DNA from: an uncultured Chlorobiaceae bacterium
GTDB taxonomy: Bacteria > Bacteroidota > Chlorobiia > Chlorobiales > Chlorobiaceae
Reading direction: 5' to 3'
Assembly: GCA_903994455.1 (NCBI GenBank)
Contig: CAJEXI010000017.1
Location: forward strand, 1 to 64,000
DNA: 64,000 nucleotides
The notes beneath the pieces are model-generated. The model did no database searches. It was not told the origin of the DNA and was given only the letters and a program-made list of their open reading frames with translations. Position 1 is the first letter of the stretch; every line of letters begins with the position of its first letter. Both the position numbers and the translations under genes were made by a program. Positions 18,757 to 28,409 of the stretch are shown in pieces.

Positions 18757-20037
18757 ATGCCAAAGCAAATTGTTCCTTTATCAGCTCGTAAGGTTGAGGC
18801 GACAAAGCCGGAGGAAAAGGCCCTGACGCTTTTTGATGGTGGAGGTCTCTTCCTGTTGATCGCTCCGCAGAAGTTTTCCGCAGAAGGGAAGCTGCTCCCT
18901 GCAATGAAGGGATGGCGATTCAAGTATCGGTTCGACGGGAAGGCGTGGCAGATATCACTTGGCGTTTATCCGGCTGTCAGCCTTGAGGAGGCGCGGGAGA
19001 GGCGGCAGGCGGCAAAGAATATGTTGGCGAAGGGAATTAACCCCAGCGCAGAGAGAAAGGCCAAGAGGGCTACGGAGTCGCTTGTTGCTGAGGTGCAGGG
19101 GAACACGTTCGAGAAGGTGGCCCGGCAGTGGCACGCTATTCAGGAATCGGAGTGGAGTTCAAGCCATGCGCAAAAGATCATGGACAGGCTTGAGGGCGAC
19201 GTGCTCCCTTCGCTTGGTGAGATGCTCATTTCTGATATCACGGTTGCTGACGTGCTGAAGGCTCTCCGGTTGGTTGAGGAGCGGAAGGCGTTTGAGACTG
19301 CGCACCGGGTGAAAACGATCATCAGCCAGGTCTTTCGATATGCCAAGGTCAGCTCGATGCCGGGTGTTCTGTCTGACCCTACTGACGGACTGAGCAAGGT
19401 TCTTGTGCATCACCAGACCAAGAACAGGCCTGCCATACTCGACACTGGAGAGTTTGGGCGGTTGCTTCGTGACATTGATGGTTATGCCGGTTCGTTCGTG
19501 GTTATTTGCGCTCTGAAGCTGGCACCTATGCTTTTTGTTCGCCCTGGGGAGCTGCGCCATGCGAAATGGGCCGCTGTTGACTTTGACCGGGAAGAGTGGC
19601 GTATCCCGTCGGAAGAGATGAAGCTTTTGCTGGATGAGAAAGCGAGGCAGCAAGGACAGGTTCATGTTGTGCCACTTTCCCGGCAAGCCTTGGACGTTTT
19701 ACGGGAGCTGCACCCGTTCACCGGCAGAAGCCTATATGTGTTCCCTGGGCGGGCTTCTTCGCGGGTGATGTCGGGAAATACGATCAATATGGCACTCCGC
19801 ACACTGGGATGGGATTCTGACACGGTGTGTGGCCATGGCTTCAGGGCGACGGCGCGCGCCATGCTGCATGAGACGCTTAATTTCTCACCGGACGCTATTG
19901 AGGCTCAGCTCGGCCACCGGGTGCCTGATCGGCTCGGGTCGGCTTATAACCGGGCGAAGCATCTTGAAGAGCGCACAAGGATGATGCAGGCATGGGCGGA
20001 TTATATGGACGTGCTCAAGGGAAAGCCATTTTCGTGA
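18757..20037 (+). CDS. Tyrosine recombinase, P4-type integrase
   Basis: About 426 aa from ATG 18757 (MPKQIVPLSARKVEATKPEE). The N-terminal DUF4102-type domain (LTLFDGGGLFLLI..., WRFKYRFDGKAWQISLGVYP) precedes a core-binding domain and the catalytic domain. The catalytic domain has R in RPGELRHAKW, H-x-x-R in HGFRATAR, H in LGHR and the nucleophile Tyr in SAYNRAKHLEER. Upstream ATGs at 18673 and 18727 are in frame but lack a ribosome site, and the first overlaps the iterons. Location beside tRNA-Pro/tRNA-Arg indicates a tRNA-targeting genomic island. No second copy of the tRNA 3' end was seen nearby, so the far boundary is unknown. Confidence 0.9.
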   Translation: MPKQIVPLSARKVEATKPEEKALTLFDGGGLFLLIAPQKFSAEGKLLPAMKGWRFKYRFDGKAWQISLGVYPAVSLEEARERRQAAKNMLAKGINPSAERKAKRATESLVAEVQGNTFEKVARQWHAIQESEWSSSHAQKIMDRLEGDVLPSLGEMLISDITVADVLKALRLVEERKAFETAHRVKTIISQVFRYAKVSSMPGVLSDPTDGLSKVLVHHQTKNRPAILDTGEFGRLLRDIDGYAGSFVVICALKLAPMLFVRPGELRHAKWAAVDFDREEWRIPSEEMKLLLDEKARQQGQVHVVPLSRQALDVLRELHPFTGRSLYVFPGRASSRVMSGNTINMALRTLGWDSDTVCGHGFRATARAMLHETLNFSPDAIEAQLGHRVPDRLGSAYNRAKHLEERTRMMQAWADYMDVLKGKPFS

Positions 20038-20126
20038 GGCCGGGAATATGGTCACATCATTTCGTTGACGTTACCAATATGATGTATTTTTTATATATTC
20101 TATTTTTACAACCAAACAGGAGGATT

Positions 20127-20771
20127 ATGAATAGGATGTTTTTGACTATCGCGGCATTGCTTTTGTTCGCGACAACGGCGTTCGCTGAATCTGGAAAGGA
20201 TAGCGGATTTTATGGCGGTGTTGATGTTGGGTATGCAAGAGTTGAGAACTCGACACAAAAAATTGCGAATGACTTTGTAAATCTTCTTGGCGGTTCGGTA
20301 ACTGTGGTGCAGGATGTTAGTGCTCCGGTAGGCAGAATATTTGCTGGATATACGATTAACCAGAACATTGCGCTTGAACTCGGGTTCGTGCAGACTGGCG
20401 ATTTTAATGCTAATGTTTCTGGATATACCGGTGGTTTTGTCCCATACACGGTAAAGGAGACTGATTCAGCGAGTGGTTTCGAGCTTTCAGCGGTAATCAG
20501 ACCGGTAACAGAAAACGGGTGGCATCGTTTTTTTGTTAGAGCCGGAGCGCACAACCTAAATATTTCATCGAAACTTACATCTTCCTTTCCAGGGGCTACT
20601 GCTGTAAATTTGGATAGAAGTGGTAATGGTTTCTTGATTGGTATTGGTTACGATACTCCAATATCGGAAACTCTTAGCTGTAGATCAGCTTACACTTATT
20701 ACGACAAGATAGGCGGTGAGAGTGATAACTACGCGCATATCGTCACAATTGGACTGATGGCCAAGTTCTGA
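20127..20771 (+). CDS. Outer-membrane beta-barrel protein
   Basis: 214 aa from ATG 20127, preceded by AGGAGGATT, an ideal ribosome site. Residues 1-20 (MNRMFLTIAALLLFATTAFA) are a signal peptide with an AFA cleavage site. The mature protein shows alternating beta-strands (FYGGVDVGYARVE, IFAGYTINQNIALELGFVQ, YDTPISETLSCRSAYTYYDKI) and ends in an aromatic residue after GLMAKF, as OmpA/Omp25-type 8-stranded barrels do. Function unknown. It lies directly after the integrase, so it may be island cargo. Confidence 0.8.
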   Translation: MNRMFLTIAALLLFATTAFAESGKDSGFYGGVDVGYARVENSTQKIANDFVNLLGGSVTVVQDVSAPVGRIFAGYTINQNIALELGFVQTGDFNANVSGYTGGFVPYTVKETDSASGFELSAVIRPVTENGWHRFFVRAGAHNLNISSKLTSSFPGATAVNLDRSGNGFLIGIGYDTPISETLSCRSAYTYYDKIGGESDNYAHIVTIGLMAKF

Positions 20772-20795
20772 CCTGTCACGCTCTTCGATGTCTAC

Positions 20796-20826
20796 CAAAA
20801 GTCCCGGCACTCCACCGGGGCTTTTC
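20796..20826 (+). terminator. Terminator after the outer-membrane protein gene
   Basis: AAAAGTCCCGG pairs with CCGGGGCTTTT around a short loop, giving a strong stem with T-rich 3' side, 24 bases after the gene stop. Confidence 0.75.
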
Positions 20827-20842
20827 AGTTGTCAAGCATTAC

Positions 20843-21103
20843 TTGATAACTCATCTCTCCATGAGCAAATGGCTAAAGACGGGATACAGCGAAGATGGTA
20901 AGATTTACCGGCAAACAGTAGGCACACCACAGGGGTCGGTGATTTCGCCGCTGCTGGCCAACATCTATCTTCACTACGTGCTGGACGAATGGGTTGAAAA
21001 AGAGAGACGCACCCGCCCAAATGGGGAGGTCATTATAGTGAGATACGCCGACGACCTTGTGATGGGATTTCAATACTATCCTGATTTCCCGGAAGAAATA
21101 TAA
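20843..21103 (+). pseudogene. Group II intron reverse transcriptase fragment
   Basis: About 80 codons of the RT palm region: WLKTGYSEDGKIYRQTVGTP, then QGSVISPLLANIYLHYVLDEW and the catalytic box VRYADDLVMGFQ. Group II maturase-RTs are about 400-600 aa; the fingers region, the thumb, maturase and endonuclease domains are all missing on both sides. The fragment starts close after a terminator and is followed by unrelated AT-rich sequence, so it is a dead remnant. Confidence 0.8.
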
Positions 21104-21212
21104 CGATGAAAGAAATATATTTATAAAATAAAATACGTTACCATATATTTATCCCTGATTTTCAAGAGAATACAAGTTGTAATTGTAACTATTTTCCGAG
21201 CACAAGCTTTCT

Positions 21213-21276
21213 GGGAACGCCGAGCTCCAGCTCGGCAAAGGGAGTATATAATGCCGAGCTGGAGCTCGGCGTTCCC
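21213..21276. repeat. Perfect 25-bp inverted repeat with nested palindromes (REP-like)
   Basis: Arm 21213-21237 and arm 21252-21276 are exact reverse complements, separated by 14 bases. Each arm begins GGGAACGCCGAGCTCC in its own orientation and is itself nearly palindromic (GCCGAGCT/AGCTCGGC). This is the architecture of REP/REPIN-type dispersed elements. It lies in about 630 bases without a convincing gene. Confidence 0.75.
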
Positions 21277-21368
21277 GGGTATAAGCTCAAAGATTGCAAT
21301 ACATCCTTACCGAATAACCTATAATTCATGGAATTAGAAACATTGCTGTGCTGTTTGGCGCTTCCTCG

Positions 21369-21488
21369 TTATAATATTATCGGGAAATCAGGGTGCAGGC
21401 GTGCAAGGGCCAGCGAGAGCAGAATCAGTAGGTAAAGGAGTGTGCCTTCAAGTTGGGCAGGAAACGATAGACGGTCAAGAATGACCAT
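21369..21488 (-). CDS. Possible 39-aa hydrophobic ORF or gene remnant
   Basis: The minus strand from ATG 21488 encodes MVILDRLSFPAQLEGTLLYL followed by a strongly hydrophobic LILLSLALA segment. The frame stays open for about 25 codons upstream of the ATG. It might be a one-helix membrane peptide or the end of a decayed gene. No ribosome site or family is evident. The rest of 21104-21731 holds only the inverted repeat. Confidence 0.2.
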   Translation of the reverse strand: MVILDRLSFPAQLEGTLLYLLILLSLALARLHPDFPIIL

Positions 21489-21731
21489 CGTTGTACTTGT
21501 CGGGCTCAACTTTGTTACTCCGATGTCAATAAACTCTACAAGTGGATCGTTGTCGGATATTTTTTACCCATTCAGGTTTCAACATTCAGGTTTTTGAGTG
21601 CATTAAATTTATGCGCTGGAAAGAAAATAAATGGTCGTCAAACCAAAGAGGGATTGTGATAGAGGATATTGATATCAAAGAGCAGAAACAGGGATGAAGG
21701 CATGCCATGTTTCTTTAACAGGAGAAAACCG

Positions 21732-22304
21732 GTGAAAAAAAATATTTGTTTGATTGCTGGAATTGCAGGGATACTTCTTGCCACCGCGCCCACTGTTGTT
21801 CAGGCAGACGGAAGAAATCACGTTCGTGAATGGGGAGGACGGCCACATTGGGGCGGACGGTCACATTGGGGAGCGCGGCCATATTGGGGGCTGAGAGTGT
21901 CATCCTGGGGATGGGATCGTCCTTATTCGGGATGGAATGGCGGGTATTTGGTGATCGATACTCCGCCGAGATTTAAAGTCCTGCCTGATTACGGGTTTTC
22001 AGTATCTATAGGAACTCCTTATGACATCATCTACTACGACAATTTCTACTATATTTTTAATGATAATGACTGGTATTCCTCTTCGTTTTATCGCGGGCCG
22101 TGGGTTGTTATCCAGGAGAACAATCTTCCTGAGGTCATAAGCAAACATAGCATTGAAGACATAAGGAAAACCCGGGATATTGAGTCTCGCAATAATACCA
22201 ATCAGGAGAACAGAGTGCATCGTGGCGATATCAATAGCAGCAACAATCTCAACGATGCTCGTGGTGATGGCCGTTCAAATGATGGCGAGAAAAATGAGAA
22301 CTAA
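21732..22304 (+). CDS. Secreted Trp/Tyr-rich protein of unknown function
   Basis: 190 aa from GTG 21732, with GGAG 8 bases upstream; this start puts a clean signal peptide first (KKNICLIAGIAGILLATAPT, cleavage after VQA). The mature part begins with WGGRPHWGGRSHWGARPYWG, a tandem Trp/Gly/Arg motif, then the segment YYDNFYYIFNDNDWYSS and YRGPWVVI, a pattern of repeated aromatic beta-strands seen in many small periplasmic proteins. The tail after about residue 140 is Asn/Asp/Arg-rich and probably disordered. Cargo of the post-integrase stretch; function not assigned. Confidence 0.65.
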   Translation: MKKNICLIAGIAGILLATAPTVVQADGRNHVREWGGRPHWGGRSHWGARPYWGLRVSSWGWDRPYSGWNGGYLVIDTPPRFKVLPDYGFSVSIGTPYDIIYYDNFYYIFNDNDWYSSSFYRGPWVVIQENNLPEVISKHSIEDIRKTRDIESRNNTNQENRVHRGDINSSNNLNDARGDGRSNDGEKNEN

Positions 22305-22377
22305 CTTGGTTGTGCCAATATGCACCGTAAGGGAGATGTATCATAACCGCATAAAACACAACAAATAAACTGATATA

Positions 22378-23115
22378 ATGATGAAAAAGACATTTATGAC
22401 CCTGTTGCTTGCTGGCGTTGCTCTATGGGCGAAACCAGCTTCAGCCGAACATATTGGGGATAGAAGAAGGGCAATACCGGATTCAGCTATAGAAGCAGGC
22501 AATGGCGTGTGGTCACCAACACCTTCGGGTGTCTATACTCGCCGGGGCTGGGGGATAGCGCCAGCCTTTTCAACTTCAGGTTCATACGTTAGTATCCATG
22601 TTGGTGGTGCAGAAATAAATAATGTTGATTATCCCGGCAACTACCACGATTTCCGACACTCTAACTCTGGCTTCACCATGCTTGGAGCTGTTGGCTATGG
22701 CTTCAAAAACAACGTTCGACTTGAGGAAGAAATTGGCTATCAGACTGACGACAGTAATGATGAATATTGGATAAAGGTAAACCGGAATATTTCAGTGCTC
22801 TCATTTCTGGCCAACGCCTACTATGACATTCCTGTTTTTGGTGCTGCCCAACCCTACATAACTGCTGGTGCAGGAATAGCTAATGTCAATGCCAACACAC
22901 TCTCCTTACCGGCGGGATTGCCTGACTTGCCCTCAATCAATGAAACTGCATTTGCTTACCAGGTCGGCTTTGGATTTAGCATCCCTCTTGGCAATACCAT
23001 CAGGCTTGATGCTCGTTATCGCTACTTTGCAACGGATGTTATTGTGGATACCGCCTTTGAACACAACAGCTTATCAAGCAACAGTGTTTTACTTGGTCTA
23101 AAAATTGGTATCTGA
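22378..23115 (+). CDS. Outer-membrane beta-barrel protein (Omp25/OmpW-like)
   Basis: 245 aa. Signal peptide MMKKTFMTLLLAGVALWAKP with ASA cleavage. The barrel shows paired strands: SYVSIHVGGAEINNV, GAVGYGFKNNVRLEEEIGYQ, LSFLANAYYDIPVFGAAQPY, ITAGAGIANVN, FAYQVGFGFSIPLGNTIRLD and ARYRYFATD, ending VLLGLKIGI. This matches the OMP_b-brl family of surface antigens. Located 74 bases after the secreted Trp-rich protein gene on the same strand. Confidence 0.82.
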   Translation: MMKKTFMTLLLAGVALWAKPASAEHIGDRRRAIPDSAIEAGNGVWSPTPSGVYTRRGWGIAPAFSTSGSYVSIHVGGAEINNVDYPGNYHDFRHSNSGFTMLGAVGYGFKNNVRLEEEIGYQTDDSNDEYWIKVNRNISVLSFLANAYYDIPVFGAAQPYITAGAGIANVNANTLSLPAGLPDLPSINETAFAYQVGFGFSIPLGNTIRLDARYRYFATDVIVDTAFEHNSLSSNSVLLGLKIGI

Positions 23116-23164
23116 TCGGTCAAGGAAAAGTCTCACGGCAAGGAAATATAAAAACTGCCACTGA

Positions 23165-23344
23165 AAAAATGAGGCACACTATCGCTCAACAGGGCTCATC
23201 GAACTTCTCAACAGCCAGTCGGCATTGGCAGATGCTGAGCAGGAGCGGATTCATGCAGTAGCCGAATGGCGCTCAGCGCGGTTGAGATTGCTGGCCGAGT
23301 CTGGACTTCTTGGGCGTGCCGATCTTTTGCAAGAGAAGCCGTGA
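23165..23344 (+). pseudogene. C-terminal remnant of a TolC-like outer-membrane efflux protein
   Basis: The frame after TGA 23162 reads NEAHYRSTGLIELLNSQSAL, then ADAEQERIHAVAEWRSARLR and LLAESGLL, ending at TGA 23342. The L-x-LL-x-Q-x-L-x-x-A-E pattern is that of the last coiled-coil helices of TolC/OprM family proteins. The upstream 400 residues are absent. The remaining 23345-23578 shows nothing recognisable. Confidence 0.5.
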
Positions 23345-23578
23345 GATTCATGCCATCGGTGTTACCGGTTTCTGAACCGCTATAAATCGATAATCGGTGA
23401 CGAGGAGCCTGCTTTTTTAATCTGGTAAGCTTATATTCATCTCAATCCCTTGAGGGTTGGACAGGCTGGTTCACGGAGCAACTCAGTTGTTATGCCAGAG
23501 AGGTGAGAAGCAATTCAGCGACGAGCGGATTCCAGGTAAAGTTGATCACCTGCTTTCCTCTAAACAGATGTTTAAAAA

Positions 23579-24145
23579 ATGATATTACCGATTACTATTT
23601 ACAGTGATGATGTTCTTCGACGCAAAGCCAAACCGTTGAAGGGAGTTGATGACGCAATTGAAGAACTTGTGGTGTCGATGTTTGAGTCGATGCGCAATGC
23701 TTCGGGAATTGGTTTGGCCGCGCCACAGGTGGGGCACTCTCTGAGGCTGCTTGTGCTTGATGTTTCTTGTGTGAACAATTATGAGCATGAAAAGCCGATG
23801 GTGGTTATTAATCCTCATATTCTTGCCGTCAGGGGTTCCAATGAAATGGAGGAGGGGTGCCTGAGTGTTCCTGGTGTTCAGGGTGATGTGGTGCGTCCCT
23901 CTTCGATTACGATGAAATACCGTGATGAGCATTTTGAAGAGCGTACTGGTGATTTTTCCGGTATGGTTGCAAGGGTGCTTCAGCATGAGATTGACCATCT
24001 CAACGGGACGCTCTTTGTTGACCTGCTGGAAAAGCGTGATCGGCGCAAAATCCAGAAAGAGCTGGCGGCTCTTGCCTCTGGTGTTGTCAATGCGGCCTAT
24101 CCGGTCGTTACTCGTGATGTCGTTATGCTATCTAAACCATCTTGA
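23579..24145 (+). CDS. def: Peptide deformylase
   Basis: 188 aa with the three family motifs: [19 protein letters not shown] (Cys metal ligand) and QHEIDHLNG (HExxH). It removes the N-formyl group from nascent proteins. It overlaps or abuts fmt, which makes the substrate; this def-fmt pairing is conserved in bacteria. Confidence 0.96.
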   Translation: MILPITIYSDDVLRRKAKPLKGVDDAIEELVVSMFESMRNASGIGLAAPQVGHSLRLLVLDVSCVNNYEHEKPMVVINPHILAVRGSNEMEEGCLSVPGVQGDVVRPSSITMKYRDEHFEERTGDFSGMVARVLQHEIDHLNGTLFVDLLEKRDRRKIQKELAALASGVVNAAYPVVTRDVVMLSKPS

Positions 24146-24150
24146 CTGCC

Positions 24151-25092
24151 ATGCGGATTATTTTTATGGGAACCCCGGAGTTTGCTGTTCCTTCGTTGCA
24201 GGCAATTGCTGCTGAAAACAGTGCTTTTGAGCTTGTGCTTGTTGTTACGGGAAAGGACAAGCCGCGCAAGAGTAAACATGCCGATGCAGAACCATCGTCG
24301 GTAAAGATTGCGGCTCTTGGGCTGTGCCTGCCAGTGTATGAGATTGATGATGTCACGGATCCGGATTTTGCAGCGATGGTTGCGTCTCACCAGCCTGATG
24401 TCATTGTTGTTGCCGCTTTCCGTATTCTGCCTCCTGCGGTCTATGAACAGGCGGCTCTTGGTGCTTTCAATCTTCATGCTTCGCTTCTTCCGGCCTATCG
24501 GGGTGCGGCTCCCATCAATTGGTCCATCATCAAGGGTGAAAAAGAGACCGGAGTCACCACTTTTTTTCTGCAGCAGCGGGTTGACACCGGCAATATCATT
24601 CTTCAGGAAAAAACGCCGATAGCCCCCGATGAAAATGCTGCCGCTCTTACCCGTCGTCTGTCGGAGATTGGAGCCCGGGTTGTTGTTCAGACGCTGCATC
24701 AAATAGCCGATGGCAATGTCAGCGTGTCGCGCCAGAATGATGCGTTTGCCTCAAGGGCTCCCAAGCTGACGCGGGATAATACGCGAATCAACTGGGTGCA
24801 GCCAGTGGCGGCGATCAATGATGGCATCAGGGGTCTTGCCCTGAAACCTGCGGCTTGGACAACATTCCAGGGGAAGACCATGAAGATATTCAGTGCTTCT
24901 CCTGCGGCTCTCTCCAGCATACCATCAGCGTCTCCGGGAACAATTTTTGCCGACAGAAGTCGACTCTATGCAAGCGGTACCGACGGCTGGCTTGAGCTGT
25001 TGTCGCTGCAAGTTGAGGGGCGCAAACCCATGGAGGCATCTGAATTTCTCAGAGGTTTTCGTCATGACGCAGAGGCTCTGTTTTTTGTGTAA
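24151..25092 (+). CDS. fmt: Methionyl-tRNA formyltransferase
   Basis: 313 aa from ATG 24151 ([20 protein letters not shown]), 5 bases after the def stop. The formyl-THF site loop [19 protein letters not shown] carries the catalytic Asn/His, and [17 protein letters not shown] supplies the conserved Asp. The C-terminal OB-like domain binds tRNA (RDNTRINW..., LALKPAAWT). It formylates initiator Met-tRNA. Confidence 0.95.
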   Translation: MRIIFMGTPEFAVPSLQAIAAENSAFELVLVVTGKDKPRKSKHADAEPSSVKIAALGLCLPVYEIDDVTDPDFAAMVASHQPDVIVVAAFRILPPAVYEQAALGAFNLHASLLPAYRGAAPINWSIIKGEKETGVTTFFLQQRVDTGNIILQEKTPIAPDENAAALTRRLSEIGARVVVQTLHQIADGNVSVSRQNDAFASRAPKLTRDNTRINWVQPVAAINDGIRGLALKPAAWTTFQGKTMKIFSASPAALSSIPSASPGTIFADRSRLYASGTDGWLELLSLQVEGRKPMEASEFLRGFRHDAEALFFV

Positions 25093-25171
25093 CAGCTCAG
25101 CAATGTCACAATCGTAATATTTGCTTATATTCCTCACCTTGAAATTTTCACAAGAATCAAACGCCCTTTTT

Positions 25172-26989
25172 ATGGCCTTGTCCAGTACAGAAGTCAGTCG
25201 TATCAGAAACTTCTGCATTATCGCGCATATCGATCATGGAAAATCCACGCTGGCCGACCGCCTGCTGGAAATAACGCATACGCTTGATCGTACCCAGATG
25301 GCCTCTGCACAGGTCCTTGATGATATGGACCTTGAGCGGGAGCGGGGCATTACCATCAAAAGCCATGCCATCCAGATGAAATACAAGGCTGCCGATGGCT
25401 TGCAATACACCTTGAACCTCATTGATACTCCAGGCCATGTTGACTTCAGCTATGAAGTTTCGCGCTCTCTGGCAGCTTGCGAAGGGGCCCTTCTTATTGT
25501 TGATGCGACCCAGGGTGTCGAGGCCCAGACCATTGCCAATCTCTATCTGGCCATTGATGCAGGTCTCGATATTATTCCGGTGATTAACAAAATTGATCTT
25601 CCCTCATCGGATGTTGAAGGTGTTGCCCGTCAGGTCATGGATCTTATGGGTGTCAAACGTGAGGAGATTCTTCAGGTATCGGCAAAAGCCGGTATTGGGG
25701 TGAGTGAGTTGATGGAGGCCATCATTGCTCGTATTCCCCATCCTGCCGACAATAATCATTTACCGCTTCGGGCATTGATTTTTGACTCGGTTTTTGATGC
25801 CTACCGTGGTGCGGTAGTCTACCTTCGTATTGTTGAGGGTTCACTGAGAAAGGGTGACAAGGTCAAGTTTTTTGCCAGCGAGAAGATTTTTCTTGCCGAT
25901 GAGATTGGCACCATGAGCATGAAGCGGCAGCCGAAAGATCTGCTTGAATCGGGAGATGTCGGCTATCTGATCTGCTCCATCAAGGATGTCAAGGATGCCA
26001 AGGTTGGCGATACGGTAACGCTTGTTGATAATCCGGCAAGCGAGCGTCTGGCGGGCTACAAGGATGTCAAGCCGATGGTCTTCAGCGGTCTCTATCCGAT
26101 CAACTCGAATGAATTTGAGGATCTTCGCGAGTCGCTTGAAAAGCTGGCACTGAATGATGCCTCGCTGGTTTATACACCGGAAACATCAGTTGCGCTTGGC
26201 TTCGGCTTCCGATGCGGATTTCTCGGTCTGCTCCACATGGAGATTATCCAGGAGCGTCTTGAGCGGGAGTACGGGGTCAATATCATCACCACGGTTCCGA
26301 ATGTGGAGTACCGTGTTGTGTTGACCAACGGGGATGTTGTTATTGTCGACAATCCCTCCAAAATGCCTGAGACGGGTCGCATCAGTCTTGTTGAAGAGCC
26401 TTATGTGACCATGCAGATCATTACGCTTGCCGACTATATTGGCAATATCATGAAACTCGGCATAGAGCGCCGGGGCGAGTACAAGAATACCGATTATCTT
26501 GATGTTACCAGGGTGATCATGCATTTTGAGTTTCCTCTGGCAGAAATAGTCTTTGATTTTCACGACAGGCTTAAATCGATTTCAAAAGGTTACGCCTCAA
26601 TGGATTACGAGTACGTTGGCTACCGAGATTCTGATTTGGTCAAACTTGATGTGCTGCTCAATGGCGATACGGTCGATGCTCTCTCGATTGTGGTGCACCG
26701 CTCAAAGGCTTATGACTGGGGGAAGAAGCTCTGCCTGAAACTGAAAGGAATTATTCCGAAACAGATGTATGAAGTGGCCATTCAGGCGGCAATCGGCAGC
26801 AAGGTGATTTCGCGCGAAACCATTTCAGCGATGCGCAAAAACGTGCTGGCCAAGTGCTATGGAGGCGATATCAGCCGTAAGCGCAAGTTGCTTGAAAAAC
26901 AGAAAGAGGGTAAAAAGAGGATGAAGCAGGTTGGCAGGGTAGAGGTTCCGCAGGAGGCTTTCCTTGCCTTGTTGAATATTGATGAATAG
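25172..26989 (+). CDS. lepA: Elongation factor 4 (LepA)
   Basis: 605 aa from ATG 25172. G1 is [10 protein letters not shown]2 includes [10 protein letters not shown]3 is DTPGHVDF and G4 is NKIDLPS, followed by EF-G-like domains and the LepA-specific C-terminal domain ([40 protein letters not shown]). It is a ribosome-associated GTPase that back-translocates or remodels stalled ribosomes. The frame upstream to 25121 is not needed for the G1 region. Confidence 0.97.
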   Translation: MALSSTEVSRIRNFCIIAHIDHGKSTLADRLLEITHTLDRTQMASAQVLDDMDLERERGITIKSHAIQMKYKAADGLQYTLNLIDTPGHVDFSYEVSRSLAACEGALLIVDATQGVEAQTIANLYLAIDAGLDIIPVINKIDLPSSDVEGVARQVMDLMGVKREEILQVSAKAGIGVSELMEAIIARIPHPADNNHLPLRALIFDSVFDAYRGAVVYLRIVEGSLRKGDKVKFFASEKIFLADEIGTMSMKRQPKDLLESGDVGYLICSIKDVKDAKVGDTVTLVDNPASERLAGYKDVKPMVFSGLYPINSNEFEDLRESLEKLALNDASLVYTPETSVALGFGFRCGFLGLLHMEIIQERLEREYGVNIITTVPNVEYRVVLTNGDVVIVDNPSKMPETGRISLVEEPYVTMQIITLADYIGNIMKLGIERRGEYKNTDYLDVTRVIMHFEFPLAEIVFDFHDRLKSISKGYASMDYEYVGYRDSDLVKLDVLLNGDTVDALSIVVHRSKAYDWGKKLCLKLKGIIPKQMYEVAIQAAIGSKVISRETISAMRKNVLAKCYGGDISRKRKLLEKQKEGKKRMKQVGRVEVPQEAFLALLNIDE

Positions 26990-27040
26990 AGTTTTAAGCC
27001 TGATTCGATGAAATTTATTAACGCATAAATTGCTACAGTA

Positions 27041-27871
27041 TTGAACACTCAGAAAGGTAAACAGGAAAAAAAACATTCACGGGAGTGGTTTGAAGCGCTG
27101 GTGATAGCGGCGATATTTGCTACCGTTCTTCGGGTGTTTGTTGTGGAATCGTACCGCATTCCAACAGGCTCGATGGAGAAGACGCTGCTTGCGGGCGACT
27201 TTCTTTTTGTCAACAAATATGTTTACGGCCCGAAAGTGCCCTTTACCGAGATTCGGCTGCCGGGAGTTGACAAGGTGAAGCATGGCGATATTATTGTCTT
27301 CAAATATCCCAAAGATCGTTCACTGAACTATATCAAACGTTGTGTTGGCTTGAGTGGAGATACCATTGAAATTCATGACCAGCAGCTCTCAATTAACCGC
27401 AAACCGGTGGCTCTTCCCGAACATGCACAGTTTATCGGCAGTCGTGTGCCCGCAGGAGAGGGTGACTACATGATCTTTCCGCAATTTTCCAATTACAACA
27501 AGGATAATTATGGACCGATACGTATTCCGCGCAAAGGCGATGTTGTTCGATTGACGGCAGCAACGTTTCCTCTTTACAGCTCGATTATTGCCGATGAGGG
27601 ACACGAGGTGAGTTTGCAGGGGAGGGAGGTTTTTATTGATGGGTCTCCGGCTCAGCAATATACCGTTCATGAAAACTACTACTTTGCAATGGGCGATAAC
27701 CGCGACAATAGTCTCGACAGTCGTTTCTGGGGATTTATGCCGGAAAAAGATCTGGTTGGCAAGGCGTTGATGGTCTATTGGTCGTGGGATCCTGATCTGT
27801 CGTTGCTGACCGATCCTCTTGGTAAACTTGGCTCTATTCGATGGAACAGGCCAGGGTTGATGGTTCACTGA
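27041..27871 (+). CDS. lepB: Signal peptidase I
   Basis: 276 aa, probably from TTG 27041, as no ATG precedes the transmembrane segment ALVIAAIFATVLRVFVV. The catalytic Ser is in the RIPTGSMEKTLLAGD box and the general-base Lys in YIKRCVGLSGD. The later box GDNRDNSLDSRFWGF is the conserved domain E. It cleaves signal peptides at the periplasmic face. lepA-lepB adjacency is common. Its last 7 bases overlap the convergent gene. Confidence 0.94.
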   Translation: MNTQKGKQEKKHSREWFEALVIAAIFATVLRVFVVESYRIPTGSMEKTLLAGDFLFVNKYVYGPKVPFTEIRLPGVDKVKHGDIIVFKYPKDRSLNYIKRCVGLSGDTIEIHDQQLSINRKPVALPEHAQFIGSRVPAGEGDYMIFPQFSNYNKDNYGPIRIPRKGDVVRLTAATFPLYSSIIADEGHEVSLQGREVFIDGSPAQQYTVHENYYFAMGDNRDNSLDSRFWGFMPEKDLVGKALMVYWSWDPDLSLLTDPLGKLGSIRWNRPGLMVH

Positions 27872-28296
27872 GCAATACGCTCATCGGCCAGAATTTTTTT
27901 GCAGATCACTTTGGCCGACAAGATCCGCTCAGTATGGCTGAAAAGAAGTTTTTCAAGGTTAGGGCAGGGGATTTCGAGGGTTTGGATAGTGATGGTGTGA
28001 GCTGGATGTTGCAGATTACTTTCAGGTGCGCTTGTTGGGGTGAGTTCGATATCCTGGAGTGTGACAGAATCAAGAATCAAACCCGATTTCAGTGATTTGA
28101 TGCTTACCTGCCAGCTATTCCCGGTTGCCTGATTCACGGATTGAGCAAGGTTCTTTTTGAAATCAGCATTCAGAAAAATATTGGTGGAGAGGTAGACGAG
28201 AAGATAGCCTGCGGGAAAGAGGACTCCAGGGGAGAGCAGAAGCGCCTTAAGCCAGTTTATCACGAAATTTTTTGCTGGTAATCGGGGCCCCATCAT
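27865..28296 (-). CDS. Membrane-anchored protein, AsmA-like N-terminal region, unknown function
   Basis: 143 aa. A hydrophobic segment at about residues 14-42 (LKALLLSPGVLFPAGYLLVY) anchors a short periplasmic part. The stretch FKKNLAQSVNQATGNSWQVS, followed by LKSGLILDSVTLQDIEL, is reminiscent of the start of AsmA/DUF748-type lipid-transport-like proteins, which begin with a TM helix and beta-strands. It is far shorter than those, so it may be a stand-alone small relative. It is convergent with lepB and overlaps it by 7 bases. Confidence 0.55.
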   Translation of the reverse strand: MMGPRLPAKNFVINWLKALLLSPGVLFPAGYLLVYLSTNIFLNADFKKNLAQSVNQATGNSWQVSIKSLKSGLILDSVTLQDIELTPTSAPESNLQHPAHTITIQTLEIPCPNLEKLLFSHTERILSAKVICKKILADERIAQ

Positions 28297-28409
28297 TTTC
28301 TTTCTGGTTTCGGCTGTTTCCGGCGTGTCTCACCGACACTCTTCTTTCACGATACAAAATTTTTTTCTTTATTACGGTGTATCAATAATTAATTCAGTTT
28401 TCTTTTCTT

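Noticed and set aside
18541..23578. Second attachment site matching the tRNA-Pro 3' end
   Set aside because: Looked for GTTCGAGTCCCGCC downstream in the island stretch and did not find a copy; a far att site may lie outside or be degraded.
25121..25171. N-terminal extension of lepA
   Set aside because: LepA proteins begin close to the G1 region; the ATG at 25172 gives the normal length.
28297..28409. trp attenuator upstream of trpE
   Set aside because: No leader peptide with consecutive Trp codons and no competing hairpins were visible.
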